The position numbers and the translations under genes are program-made. The notes under the pieces were generated by a model. It did no database searches. It saw only the letters and a list, made by a program, of their open reading frames with translations, and was not told where the DNA came from. Shown here piece after piece: positions 37,064-44,980 of a DNA stretch of 64,000 nt. The DNA lies in assembly GCF_001613805.1 (NCBI RefSeq), contig NZ_LPVY01000012.1:1-64000 (forward strand), in the 5' to 3' direction. This DNA comes from Thalassospira lucentensis (lineage in GTDB: Bacteria; Pseudomonadota; Alphaproteobacteria; Rhodospirillales; Thalassospiraceae). Numbering within the stretch: position 1 is the stretch's first letter; every line of letters begins with the position of its first letter.

Positions 37064-38167
37064 TTACTGACCGGTTTTAAGCTTGGTCCACAGACGGGTA
37101 CGGGTACGCAGTTCTTTCGGACCCGGCTCGATCTTGGAGCGCAGGCGTTCCTTCACTTCCTGTGACGGGTAAACGCCCGGATCGGATTTCAGATCTTCGT
37201 CGATGAATTCCATGGCCGCTTCGTTCGGGCTGGCATATTCGACATAGTTGGCAAGATCCGCACCGACATCGGCACGCAGGATGTAATCAATGAATTTGTG
37301 GGCCAGTTCCGGGTTCGGCGCATCGGCCGGGATCATCATCACGTCAAACCAGATCAGCGTGCCTTCCTTCGGAATCACGTATTTGATCTCGTTGCCGTTG
37401 CCGGCTTCTTCTGCGCGAAGGGCAGCCTGACCAACGTCACCCGACCAGCCGATAGATACGCAGACGTTACCATTGGCAAGGTCGTTGATGTATTGCGAGC
37501 TGTGGAAATAGGTGATGTAGGGACGGACTTTTTCGAGTTCGGCCATCGCGGCTTCGATGTCTTCGTTCGACTGTTTGGAATCCGGTTTGTCGAGATAGAA
37601 ATTGACCAGCGGTACGATCTCGCCCGGATCATCAAGCATGGTCAGGCCGCATTTCGACAGCTTTTCGGCATATTGCGGGTCAAATACCAGCGCCCAGCTA
37701 TCGAGCGGTGCATCGTCGCCCAGAGCTTCCTGAACCTTGGCAACGTTATAGCCAATGCCGTTGGTGCCCCAAAGGTAAGGAACAGCATAGTCGTTGTTCG
37801 GGTCGTATTTGGCGGTCTGGTTCAGGATCACCTTGTCCAGATTACCAAAGTTTTCCAGTTTCGATTTATCGACTTTCTGGAAGATGCCTGCCTGGATAAG
37901 GCGCTGCGCATCGGCCAGCGTCGGCACGACCAGATCATAGCCCGAATTTCCTGCCAGAAGCTTGGCTTCGACAACCTGGTTGCTGTCATAAACGTCGTAA
38001 TTGACCTTTACGCCATATTCCTTTTCGAAATTGGCCACGGTCTCTTCGCCGATATAATCAGACCAGTTATAAACGTTAAGGACTTCCTGTGCCGATGCAC
38101 TTGCGGCAAAGCCCGAAAGGGCTGCGGCAAGGACAACAAGGCTTGAAGATTTAAGAAGTGATTTCAT
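37064..38167 (-). CDS. potF: Putrescine/spermidine periplasmic binding protein PotF
   Basis: PotF captures polyamines in the periplasm for the PotGHI importer. From ATG 38167 the protein is 367 residues with a signal peptide ending about residue 26 (GFAASASAQ), then EVLNVYNWSDYIGEETVANF, the standard PotD/PotF opening, and DSNQVVEAKLLAGNSGYDLV. The frame extends upstream to 38272, but 38167 places GGGAGG just before the start and gives a clean signal peptide. The ligand pocket cannot be judged fully, but the neighbouring PuuA-like enzyme favours putrescine. Confidence 0.94.
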   Translation of the reverse strand: MKSLLKSSSLVVLAAALSGFAASASAQEVLNVYNWSDYIGEETVANFEKEYGVKVNYDVYDSNQVVEAKLLAGNSGYDLVVPTLADAQRLIQAGIFQKVDKSKLENFGNLDKVILNQTAKYDPNNDYAVPYLWGTNGIGYNVAKVQEALGDDAPLDSWALVFDPQYAEKLSKCGLTMLDDPGEIVPLVNFYLDKPDSKQSNEDIEAAMAELEKVRPYITYFHSSQYINDLANGNVCVSIGWSGDVGQAALRAEEAGNGNEIKYVIPKEGTLIWFDVMMIPADAPNPELAHKFIDYILRADVGADLANYVEYASPNEAAMEFIDEDLKSDPGVYPSQEVKERLRSKIEPGPKELRTRTRLWTKLKTGQ

Positions 38168-38331
38168 TTCGCTGAGCCTCCCATGTGGCAGCGTTTGAAA
38201 ATTTGAAGGTCCTGTTATTGCTTTCTCCAAGACCTTCATATCCTTCGAATGCCTCAGGTTTTTGTCAAACACAAGATGGATTTTTGAGCATTTTTCGCAT
38301 CAAGTGAAAAATTAGGCATTCATCATGCAAC

Positions 38332-38367
38332 ATTCTTGCGCCGGGGATGATGCCCCGGCGCAAGAAT
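38332..38367 (-). terminator. Strong 15-bp hairpin after the PuuA-like gene
   Basis: Arms at 38332-38346 and 38353-38367 (ATTCTTGCGCCGGGG and its complement) pair perfectly about a 6-base loop, directly after the stop of the glutamine-synthetase-family gene. No T-run follows on the minus strand, so it may act as an RNA-stabilising 3' hairpin or weak terminator between this gene and potF. Confidence 0.65.
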
Positions 38368-38371
38368 TCAA

Positions 38372-39721
38372 TCAAACGTTCAGCAGAAGGTGTTCACGCT
38401 CCCACGCGCTGATCACCGTCTGGTAGGCATCCCATTCGGCTTCCTTGACGGCCAGAACCGCGGCCGAAAATTCTTCGCCCAACAGGTCTTTTAGCGGTTT
38501 GCACCGATGGAACTTTGCCAGCGCCTCGTGGATGTGGCGGGGCAGGGAATGTGCCCGGTCATAACCCGAACCCTCGATCTGGGCGGTCGGGTCGATTTCC
38601 TCGATAATACCGAGCAAGCCACAGGCAAGCGATGCCGCAATCGCCAGATAAGGGTTGGCGTCGGCACCCGGAATCCGGTTTTCGATGCGGCGAGCATTGG
38701 CCGGGCCGTTAGGCTGGCGCAGGCCGACCGTACGGTTATCAAGTGACCAGTGCATGTTGATCGGCGCATCCGACCAGGGCTGCAAGCGGCGATAGCTGTT
38801 CATGTTCGGGGCCAGAAGCGGCATTGCCGCCGGAAGGTAACGTTGCAGGCCGCCGACATAGTTCAGGAACATCTGTGAATTATCGCCATTGTCATCGGCA
38901 AACAGGTTTTTGCCTGTTTTGATGTCGATGACGCTCTGATGGATGTGCATGGCACTGCCCGGATGGTTGCCCATTGGTTTGGCCATGAATGTGCCATAGA
39001 CCCCGTGTTTGAGCGCGGTTTCACGCAGCGTGCGTTTGAACAGGAATGCCTGATCGGCCAGTTCAAGCGGCGCACCGTGATTGAAGTTCATTTCAAGCTG
39101 GGCGGGGCCCGACTCGTGGCTCATGGTATCGGCGTCGATATCCATGGCTTCGCAATAGTCATAGAGGTCTTCGATCAGCGGATCGAATTCGTTGATCGCA
39201 TCAATGCCAAAGGCGTTCGATGCCCGTTCCGGGCGGCCCGAACGACCGATTGGCGGTTCAAGCGGGTTGTCCGGGTCGGTGTTTTTTGCCACCAGATAAA
39301 ATTCAAGTTCCGGGGCAATGATCGGCTTCATGCCGCGTTCTTCAAAGGCGGCCAGGACGCGTTTGAGAACGTGGCGCGGCGAGATCGACACCTCGTCGCC
39401 ATAAAAATGGTGACAGTCGCAAATAATCTGTGCTGTCGGTTCTTCGTACCACGGCACGACGCGAATGGTTTCCGGATCGGGTACCATGACAACGTCTTTT
39501 TCCGCCGGGTCCAGAAACGCGTCGGTTTCTTCCGGGTAACCCCCGGTGACCGTCATGGAAAAAATTGCCTCGGGGATGGCAAGGCTTTTGGCTTCAAGCC
39601 CGCGCAAAAACTTTTGCGTTGGCAGAACCTTGCCTCGCGCCACCCCGGACATATCTGGGACAATACATTCGACTTCTTCAATTTTGCGGTCAGAAAGCCA
39701 CTTTTTGAGATCGGTACTCAT
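38372..39721 (-). CDS. Glutamine-synthetase-family enzyme, PuuA-like (gamma-glutamylputrescine synthetase)
   Basis: The 449-residue protein belongs to the glutamine synthetase III/PuuA group: MSTDLKKWLSDRKIEEVECI, the beta-grasp region DMSGVARGKVLP, the catalytic ELEFYL and ESGPAQLEMNFNHG, the ATP-binding NHPGSAMHIHQSV and the C-terminal RIENRIPGADANPYLAIAAS. PuuA ligates glutamate to putrescine in the first step of the Puu pathway. Its position upstream of potFGHI supports putrescine use, but relatives act on other amines, so the substrate is inferred. From ATG 39721 it matches family length; the frame to 39754 is an unlikely extension. Divergent from dgcN. Confidence 0.87.
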   Translation of the reverse strand: MSTDLKKWLSDRKIEEVECIVPDMSGVARGKVLPTQKFLRGLEAKSLAIPEAIFSMTVTGGYPEETDAFLDPAEKDVVMVPDPETIRVVPWYEEPTAQIICDCHHFYGDEVSISPRHVLKRVLAAFEERGMKPIIAPELEFYLVAKNTDPDNPLEPPIGRSGRPERASNAFGIDAINEFDPLIEDLYDYCEAMDIDADTMSHESGPAQLEMNFNHGAPLELADQAFLFKRTLRETALKHGVYGTFMAKPMGNHPGSAMHIHQSVIDIKTGKNLFADDNGDNSQMFLNYVGGLQRYLPAAMPLLAPNMNSYRRLQPWSDAPINMHWSLDNRTVGLRQPNGPANARRIENRIPGADANPYLAIAASLACGLLGIIEEIDPTAQIEGSGYDRAHSLPRHIHEALAKFHRCKPLKDLLGEEFSAAVLAVKEAEWDAYQTVISAWEREHLLLNV

Positions 39722-39991
39722 GTGTAGTCGGACGCTTTCGCGCCAGTCCTTCAAAATTGCATTTTCTTGCTTTTTCCGGGCGTTTCCCGGTGAAATTCAC
39801 AAGAAAGGAGGTTTGTCTTCGATGAATTCAGAATGTTTTTTTGTTATTTGTTTCGATATTCGAATTTTGTGCGAACATTTCGGTGGATAGTCGAAGATAT
39901 CAATTCATATATCTGGATGGCTCCCACCAAGTTGCGTTATAGTCGCCCCAGATTATAAGGGCAGCGGTTGGACGCTGGTCAAGGAGGTAAA

Positions 39992-40996
39992 ATGAAAATC
40001 GAACATCCGTATCTTATGTTTCTTGGTGATGCGCCGGACGAACTGGCTGCAAAAACCGCGATTGGCATCAAGCAGTGGCGCCCGGAATGGTGTGTCGCAC
40101 AGCTAAGCCTTCCGGGCTGTCAGGCTGATCTTGGCCTGCCGGAAATGTCGATTGCCGAAGCCAAGGCCGCAGGCGTCAAAACCATCGTTCTGGGCGTTGC
40201 CAACCGTGGCGGCGTTATCGGACCGGCATGGATGGAAACCCTTCTGGCAGCGATTGATGCCGGTATGGATATCGCCAATGGCCTGCATACGCGCCTGTCG
40301 ACGATTCCCGAACTGGTCGAAGCCGCCAATGCCAAAGGCGTAAAACTTTTCGATGTGCGTCACTTCGACGGAAAATTGCCGATTGGCAATGGTGAAAGGC
40401 GCCCGGGCAAACGCGTTCTGGCGGTTGGCACCGATTGCTCGGTCGGGAAAATGTACACCGCACTGGCCCTTGATGCCGAAATGAAAAAGCGCGGCATGAA
40501 GTCGACCTTCCGGGCGACCGGCCAGACCGGTATCTTCATCGCGGGCGAGGGCATTTCGGTTGATGCCGTGATTTCGGACTTCATTTCCGGCGCGGTTGAA
40601 ACCATTGCCCCGGCCAACGAGCCTGATCACTGGGACGTTGTCGAAGGGCAGGGCAGCCTGTTCCATGCATCGTTTGCCGGTGTCTCCATGGGCCTGATCC
40701 ATGGTTCGCAGCCCGATGCGATCATCGTCTGCCACGAACCGACCCGTACCCACATGCGCGGTCTGCCGGGTTACAAGCTTCCGGACCTGAAAACCACGAT
40801 GGAAGTCAACCTGATGCATGCGCGCCTGACCAACCCCGATTGCGTGGTGGCCGGTTTCGCGATCAATACCAAGTCGCTTGACGATGCGGCGGCCAAAAAG
40901 CTTCTGGCCGAAGTCGAAGCCGAGTTTGGTCTGCCATGTGTTGACCCGGTTCGGACTGGTGTTGCGCCGATCGTCGACAAACTGCAGGAGATCTGA
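39992..40996 (+). CDS. dgcN: DUF1611-family N-acetyltransferase, DgcN-like
   Basis: This 334-residue protein (start MKIEHPYLMFLGDAPDEL, preceded by a near-perfect AAGGAGGTAAA) belongs to the DUF1611 family. DgcN from marine bacteria acetylates D-glutamate, and the product is racemised by DgcA to N-acetyl-L-glutamate. The P-loop-like segment VLAVGTDCSVGKMYTALAL lies about residue 145; it has Met where a classical Walker A has Ser/Thr, which is consistent with an acyltransferase rather than a kinase. Further conserved parts are FRATGQTGIFIAGEGI and VVEGQGSLFHASFAG. The adjacent dgcA-like gene is the strongest evidence for this function. Confidence 0.82.
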   Translation: MKIEHPYLMFLGDAPDELAAKTAIGIKQWRPEWCVAQLSLPGCQADLGLPEMSIAEAKAAGVKTIVLGVANRGGVIGPAWMETLLAAIDAGMDIANGLHTRLSTIPELVEAANAKGVKLFDVRHFDGKLPIGNGERRPGKRVLAVGTDCSVGKMYTALALDAEMKKRGMKSTFRATGQTGIFIAGEGISVDAVISDFISGAVETIAPANEPDHWDVVEGQGSLFHASFAGVSMGLIHGSQPDAIIVCHEPTRTHMRGLPGYKLPDLKTTMEVNLMHARLTNPDCVVAGFAINTKSLDDAAAKKLLAEVEAEFGLPCVDPVRTGVAPIVDKLQEI

Positions 40997-40997
40997 T

Positions 40998-41978
40998 GTG
41001 CCGCGCATAAGTGTCACATCCGAAGTCTGGCCGCTGCGCGGGGCGTTCAAAATCTCGCGCGGGGCCAAGACCGAGGCCCATGTCGTCAAGGTCACGCTGA
41101 CCGATGGTGAATTCACCGGATATGGGGAATGCGTTCCCTATGCCCGTTATGGTGAAACCGTCGAAAAAGTGATTGCCGATATCGAGGCCCAGGCCGATGC
41201 CCTTTCGCGTGGTATGACGCGCAAGGAACTGCAGGACGCAATGAAGGCCGGTGCGGCGCGCAACGCGGTTGATTGTGCCTATTGGGACCTTGAGGCAAAG
41301 CGGTTTGGCCGCCGCGCCTGGGAACTTGCCGAGCGCAAGGCGCCCGAAGGCCTGATTACGGCAGAAACGCTTAGCCTTGATACGCCTGATGCGATGCGTG
41401 AAGCCGCGCGCAGGGCGGCATCGGCACCGTTGCTCAAGCTAAAGCTTAACGGTGAAAATGTTCTCGAATCCGTTCGTGCGGTTCGGGAAGGCGCGCCGAC
41501 ATCGCGTTTGATCGTTGATGCCAACGAGGCTTGGTCGATTGAACTGCTTGAAGATATCGGGGCCGAACTCGACGCGCTTGGTGTGGAAATGATCGAACAG
41601 CCGCTGCCTGCCGGGCAGGATGATGGCCTGCTTGATCTTGATTGTCCGGTGCTGCTTTGTGCCGATGAATCGATCCATACCGTCGCCGATATCCCGCGCC
41701 TTGCGCAGCTTTACGACATGATCAATATCAAGCTCGATAAAACCGGTGGTCTTACCGGGGCACTCGAACTTGCCGATGCTGCCGCCAAGGTCGGCATGCA
41801 GATCATGGTTGGCTGCATGGTCGGGACGTCGCTTGCGATGGCGCCGGCCATGATCGTTGCTGCCGATGCGCGCATTGTCGATCTTGACGGGCCTCTCTGG
41901 ATGGCAAAGGACCGCGAAAATGGTCTGGCGTTTGACAAGGGTGTTATGGGGCTTCCCGACCGGGCGCTTTGGGGCTGA
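40998..41978 (+). CDS. dgcA: Enolase-superfamily epimerase, DgcA-like (N-acetyl-D-glutamate racemase / dipeptide epimerase)
   Basis: The 326-residue protein starts at GTG 40998, two bases after the dgcN stop and behind CAGGAG. It has the muconate-lactonising/dipeptide-epimerase capping domain followed by the barrel with the catalytic Lys in LLKLKLNG (about residue 150), metal ligands in VDANEAW, EQPLPAG and CADESIH, and the second Lys in NIKLDKTGG. Family members epimerise L-Ala-D/L-Glu; next to a DUF1611 gene the DgcA role (N-acetyl-glutamate racemase) is more likely. The ATG-initiated frame from 40878 lies inside dgcN and is rejected. Confidence 0.85.
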   Translation: MPRISVTSEVWPLRGAFKISRGAKTEAHVVKVTLTDGEFTGYGECVPYARYGETVEKVIADIEAQADALSRGMTRKELQDAMKAGAARNAVDCAYWDLEAKRFGRRAWELAERKAPEGLITAETLSLDTPDAMREAARRAASAPLLKLKLNGENVLESVRAVREGAPTSRLIVDANEAWSIELLEDIGAELDALGVEMIEQPLPAGQDDGLLDLDCPVLLCADESIHTVADIPRLAQLYDMINIKLDKTGGLTGALELADAAAKVGMQIMVGCMVGTSLAMAPAMIVAADARIVDLDGPLWMAKDRENGLAFDKGVMGLPDRALWG

Positions 41979-42016
41979 TCCTGTTCCAGAAGGGTTGCGA
42001 TCTGCCTTGATTATTG

Positions 42017-42053
42017 CCGCCATACCGGGTTTCCGGTGTGGCGGTTTCTTTTT
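42017..42053 (+). terminator. Rho-independent terminator after dgcA
   Basis: A 12-base-pair stem (42017-42028 with 42033-42044, one G-U pair) with a short loop is followed by TTTCTTTTT. It ends the dgcN-dgcA transcript. Confidence 0.92.
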
Positions 42054-42259
42054 ATCGCATGACGGCCTTGCCCTTTATTGCGAGTCGCGAACGTTTCTTA
42101 GTTCGCCTTAGGGTTTTGCGGGTGAAGTGTATCGGAAAAACAACCTGAAGACGTTAATCTACGTTCGACTTTGTGTTGAAACAGGTACTTATTTGCATTT
42201 TTTCACTCGCGGTTAGTTGAAAATTAATTCAAATTTATACAGCCACCTCTTCTGGATAG

Positions 42260-43549
42260 TTGAATTGGCGGTTAAATCAGGGAACGATCATAAAAATTTC
42301 GGGGCTGCTGTGGCTCCTTCGCAAAGATGAGTTGGAGCTGATCCGCGTGCTATCTGGTCCCCGAAGAGATAGTCGGCGCTTCGCAGGGCCACTGCGTTGC
42401 CGCTATCGAGATTTCCTTTACACGCCCCGGCATGCAGAATTGCTGCATCTGCGGCGCAAGGAATCGGTCCAGCTGACGGCACGCTTCGCGGCCTTTTTTA
42501 CCCTCGTTCTGCTGGCGCTTGTCCCGATCTGGGACGGGGCTTTTGGTAATGGCTTTTGGCAATCGCAAACCGTGATCATGCGCTTCCTCGTCATGGGGAT
42601 TGCGATTGCGGTGCTGATTAATCGTGCGGTCAGTTCCCGATGGCGACGACGTGCGCCTTATCTGCCGATGCTGTTCCTTGTGATTGCTGCCACCCTGCTT
42701 TGCGGTTTTTCCGGGCTTGATCCGGATGCCTCGCCCAAGATGCTGACCGCGCACAGTTTCCTTCTGCTTGGTATCGTTGTCCTGGTCGCCATCATGCCTT
42801 TGACGCTGGTTGAAGCGGGGATAATGGTCTCGCCGATACTCGTCCTGCTGGTTTTTGGGGCGCAGGGGCCGGTTGCCAGTGGCTATGTTCCGGTTGAAAT
42901 GATCCTGTCGGTCCTGCTGCCGCTTGCGGTAATGGCGGCATCGGTGCAGCTTTACCGTACGATTGTTGCCGCCCAGGAAATCGCGATTGATCCGCTGACA
43001 GGCGTTTATACCCGTGCCTTTGGCATGGAAATGCTGCGACTGAATTTTGAAACCGCCTATCGGAAACGCAGCCCGCTTACCGTGGCTTTTGTCGATCTTG
43101 ATGATTTTAAAAAGATCAATGACCAGTTTGGTCATGATTACGGTGATCGTATTCTTGAGGAAGCCGGGCGCAATCTGGCGCAACGGTTCCGTCGTGCCGA
43201 TCTGGTGATCCGCTGGGGCGGGGAGGAATTCCTTGTTATTCTGCCGGATCTGACGCTTGATCGTGCGAACGATGTCATGCATCGCGTCATGTCACCCGGT
43301 CTGGCTGCTCTTGCCAATGGCATGACGCAGCAGGCCAGCTACGGCCTTGCCGAACGGATCGAAGACGCCATTTCTCAGCCGCATAACCTGATCGATCTGG
43401 CGGATCAGCGGATGTATGACGCCAAAAAACGTCATGACCGCGAACAGATCGTTGCTGATGGCCTGTCGGGCCGCAAGGTGGCAAAACCGGTATCGGTCAA
43501 ATCATCGGTCCGGGCGGATGGCAAGATCGTCAATCAGACCCTGAACTAG
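42260..43549 (+). CDS. Membrane-bound diguanylate cyclase (GGDEF domain)
   Basis: The frame encodes 429 residues with about six membrane helices in the first half (about 75-235, for example FAAFFTLVLLALVPIW and LLGIVVLVAIMPLTLVEAG) and a C-terminal GGDEF domain (about 245-395) with DPLTGVYTRAFG, VDLDDFKKINDQFGHDYGD and the active-site variant RWGGEEFLVILPD. GGEEF is a catalytically competent form, so it should make c-di-GMP. No RxxD inhibitory site is seen upstream of GGEEF. The start is uncertain: TTG 42260 is the first possible codon and no ATG follows for a long way, so a later GTG/TTG could be used. Confidence 0.87.
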   Translation: MNWRLNQGTIIKISGLLWLLRKDELELIRVLSGPRRDSRRFAGPLRCRYRDFLYTPRHAELLHLRRKESVQLTARFAAFFTLVLLALVPIWDGAFGNGFWQSQTVIMRFLVMGIAIAVLINRAVSSRWRRRAPYLPMLFLVIAATLLCGFSGLDPDASPKMLTAHSFLLLGIVVLVAIMPLTLVEAGIMVSPILVLLVFGAQGPVASGYVPVEMILSVLLPLAVMAASVQLYRTIVAAQEIAIDPLTGVYTRAFGMEMLRLNFETAYRKRSPLTVAFVDLDDFKKINDQFGHDYGDRILEEAGRNLAQRFRRADLVIRWGGEEFLVILPDLTLDRANDVMHRVMSPGLAALANGMTQQASYGLAERIEDAISQPHNLIDLADQRMYDAKKRHDREQIVADGLSGRKVAKPVSVKSSVRADGKIVNQTLN

Positions 43550-43987
43550 GCCTGTTTCCGAAATCAATCATCCTGCCTTTTTGCTGGTCACACGTTCTGT
43601 GGCCGTTTTTTATGCCGTATCGAAGCGAATCCCGGTTTTGTCGGGCCGGTTCGGCCAATATGTTTTCCAATGTATTTTCCCGCGTCAACGCTCCTGAAAC
43701 CGTGAAGTTGAGAGTTTCTGCGGGTTTCGAGCATATTCTCATGACGGGAATCGAAGGGGGAATTTTCGAATTTATCGATGGAATCGCAGGTTTTCTGTCA
43801 TTCCCTTGCATTCTGATTCGCTGTGAGTCGCCAAATTTTCACAAATGAACCGGCGTCGGGAATTGGGGCAATGCTGAAAAAGTGACCTCAGATGGGCGGG
43901 ATTCAGTTCGAAAAAGTGTCAGTTTGGTGAAATTTTGATCAAAAAAAGTGCATTTATTTTTTTGATAAAAAAATAGTCAAAAACGTG
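43550..43987. other. Gene-free region before the small RNA
   Basis: After the cyclase stop this stretch carries its terminator (43586-43611), a 78-codon frame at 43612-43848 with no recognisable features, and a very AT-rich segment around 43925-43985 (runs of A and T) directly upstream of the small-RNA promoter, which could act as an UP element. No gene is supported. Confidence 0.6.
43586..43611 (+). terminator. Terminator after the diguanylate cyclase
   Basis: GGTCACA (43586-43592) pairs with TGTGGCC (43598-43604) with one G-U pair and a 5-base loop, followed by GTTTTTT. It lies 37 bases after the stop codon. Confidence 0.8.
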
Positions 43988-44016
43988 TTGCGTCCGCGCG
44001 ATCTAATGGGTAATGT
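43988..44016 (+). promoter_or_regulatory. Promoter of the small RNA
   Basis: TTGCGT (-35, 43988-43993) and TAATGT (-10, 44011-44016) are separated by exactly 17 bases, close to the sigma-70 consensus, and lie directly downstream of an AT-rich stretch. The start would be near 44023. Confidence 0.7.
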
Positions 44017-44022
44017 CTATTT

Positions 44023-44128
44023 GTGCGCTGCGGTAGGACGCAGTGCATTCCGGCGAGCGACTTGTCGCTCGTTTCTTGGACGTTTCCTCCCTAGACTTGG
44101 GCCGCTGTCACAGGCGGCCTTCTTTTTT
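44023..44128 (+). ncRNA. Small RNA, suhB/MmgR (alpha-r8)-like
   Basis: About 105 bases are bounded by a consensus promoter and an intrinsic terminator. Hairpin 1 is GCGCTGCG/CGCAGTGC (44025-44032 with 44039-44046). Hairpin 2 is GAGCGAC/GTCGCTC (about 44054-44070). Then comes an unpaired pyrimidine-rich CGTTTCCTCCCTAGACTT (44081-44098), followed by the terminator stem GGCCGCTG/CAGGCGGCC (44100-44107 with 44111-44119) and TTCTTTTTT. The CCTCCC stretch could pair with Shine-Dalgarno sequences. From memory the layout and the GTTTCCTCCC core resemble the alphaproteobacterial suhB/MmgR family; that family name is tentative, the RNA gene itself is well supported. Confidence 0.72.
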
Positions 44129-44296
44129 GCCTGAATCCCAACGAGTTGCGGGAATTTCAGGGGGCAGGAATTTTCACCGAAAATATCATCATGCCGCCTA
44201 CGCGGAATTGTGCAGTGCAAATCGCGCCTTGGTTAAAGGCCGGTGCTGATCTTTTTCGGGATGGGGATCTCCTGCCTGATTGGTACTCGGCAATCC

Positions 44297-44332
44297 AAAA
44301 GAAAAGGCACTGTCTGTCTAACCAGTGCCTTT
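44297..44332 (-). terminator. Terminator after the GNAT gene
   Basis: AAAGGCACTG (44303-44312) pairs perfectly with CAGTGCCTTT (44323-44332); on the minus strand the stem is followed by TTCTTTT. It ends the amidohydrolase-GNAT transcript 37 bases past its stop. Confidence 0.88.
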
Positions 44333-44368
44333 GGTGGTTTGCCGTGCGATAGGGCGGATTGTGTCGAA

Positions 44369-44980
44369 TTACTTTTCCCGTCCCGGATCGTGTTCCGGGA
44401 AGTTGCCGTCACCGTCGCCAAGGCCGCGCTGCATGATCACGCTATCGACCCAGCGGCCAAGTTTGAAGCCTGCCGATTGCAATGTGCCTGCCACCCGAAA
44501 GCCAAGGCGTGCGTGCAACCCGATAGAGGCCACGTTGGCGCTGTCGCCGATTACGGCGACCATCTGGCGATAGCCAAGGGCGGTACAGCGTCTGATCAGC
44601 TCGGACAGAAGCGCGCGACCGGCACCCTTGCCGACGACATCGGGCGCGATATAGATCGTGTCTTCGACCGTAAAACGATACGCCGGACGCGGGCGATAGG
44701 CGCCGGCATAGGCAAAGCCTTCGACCCGGCCGTCAATTTCGGCGACCAGATAGGGCAGGCCGCGTTCGCGGACATGCTGCCAGCGCGATGTGAGTTCGGC
44801 GATTTCTGGTGCGCGTTCCTCGAACGAGGCCAGGCCATGCAGGACATGGTGGCCGTAAATCTCGGTGATGCGGCCAAAATCTTCTGGCTCGGCATCCCGG
44901 ATCACAAGATCCTCGAGGGAGGCGTCGCCATTTGGCAACGGTTTGCCCGATGGCGAGGAAGAAACGGGGCTGGTGGTCAT
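44369..44980 (-). CDS. GNAT-family N-acetyltransferase (phosphinothricin acetyltransferase-like)
   Basis: A 203-residue GNAT protein. After a Ser/Pro-rich N-terminus (about 1-22) the domain starts LVIRDAEPEDFGRITEIYGH, with the acetyl-CoA loop APDVVGKGAGRALLSELI (about residue 113) and ANVASIGLHARLGFRVAGTL, all close to the PAT/Bar/YncA group that acetylates amino-acid-like compounds such as methionine sulfone or phosphinothricin. The native substrate is unknown. Its start overlaps the upstream amidohydrolase stop (TGATG), so the two are coupled and may act on related N-acyl amino acids. Confidence 0.88.
   Translation of the reverse strand: MTTSPVSSSPSGKPLPNGDASLEDLVIRDAEPEDFGRITEIYGHHVLHGLASFEERAPEIAELTSRWQHVRERGLPYLVAEIDGRVEGFAYAGAYRPRPAYRFTVEDTIYIAPDVVGKGAGRALLSELIRRCTALGYRQMVAVIGDSANVASIGLHARLGFRVAGTLQSAGFKLGRWVDSVIMQRGLGDGDGNFPEHDPGREK

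Noticed and set aside
36823-37080. 85-codon plus-strand open frame between potF and potG
   Set aside because: Runs into the terminator and potF on the other strand; no features.
43612-43848. 78-codon plus-strand open frame after the diguanylate cyclase
   Set aside because: Begins within the cyclase terminator, lacks a ribosome site and family features.
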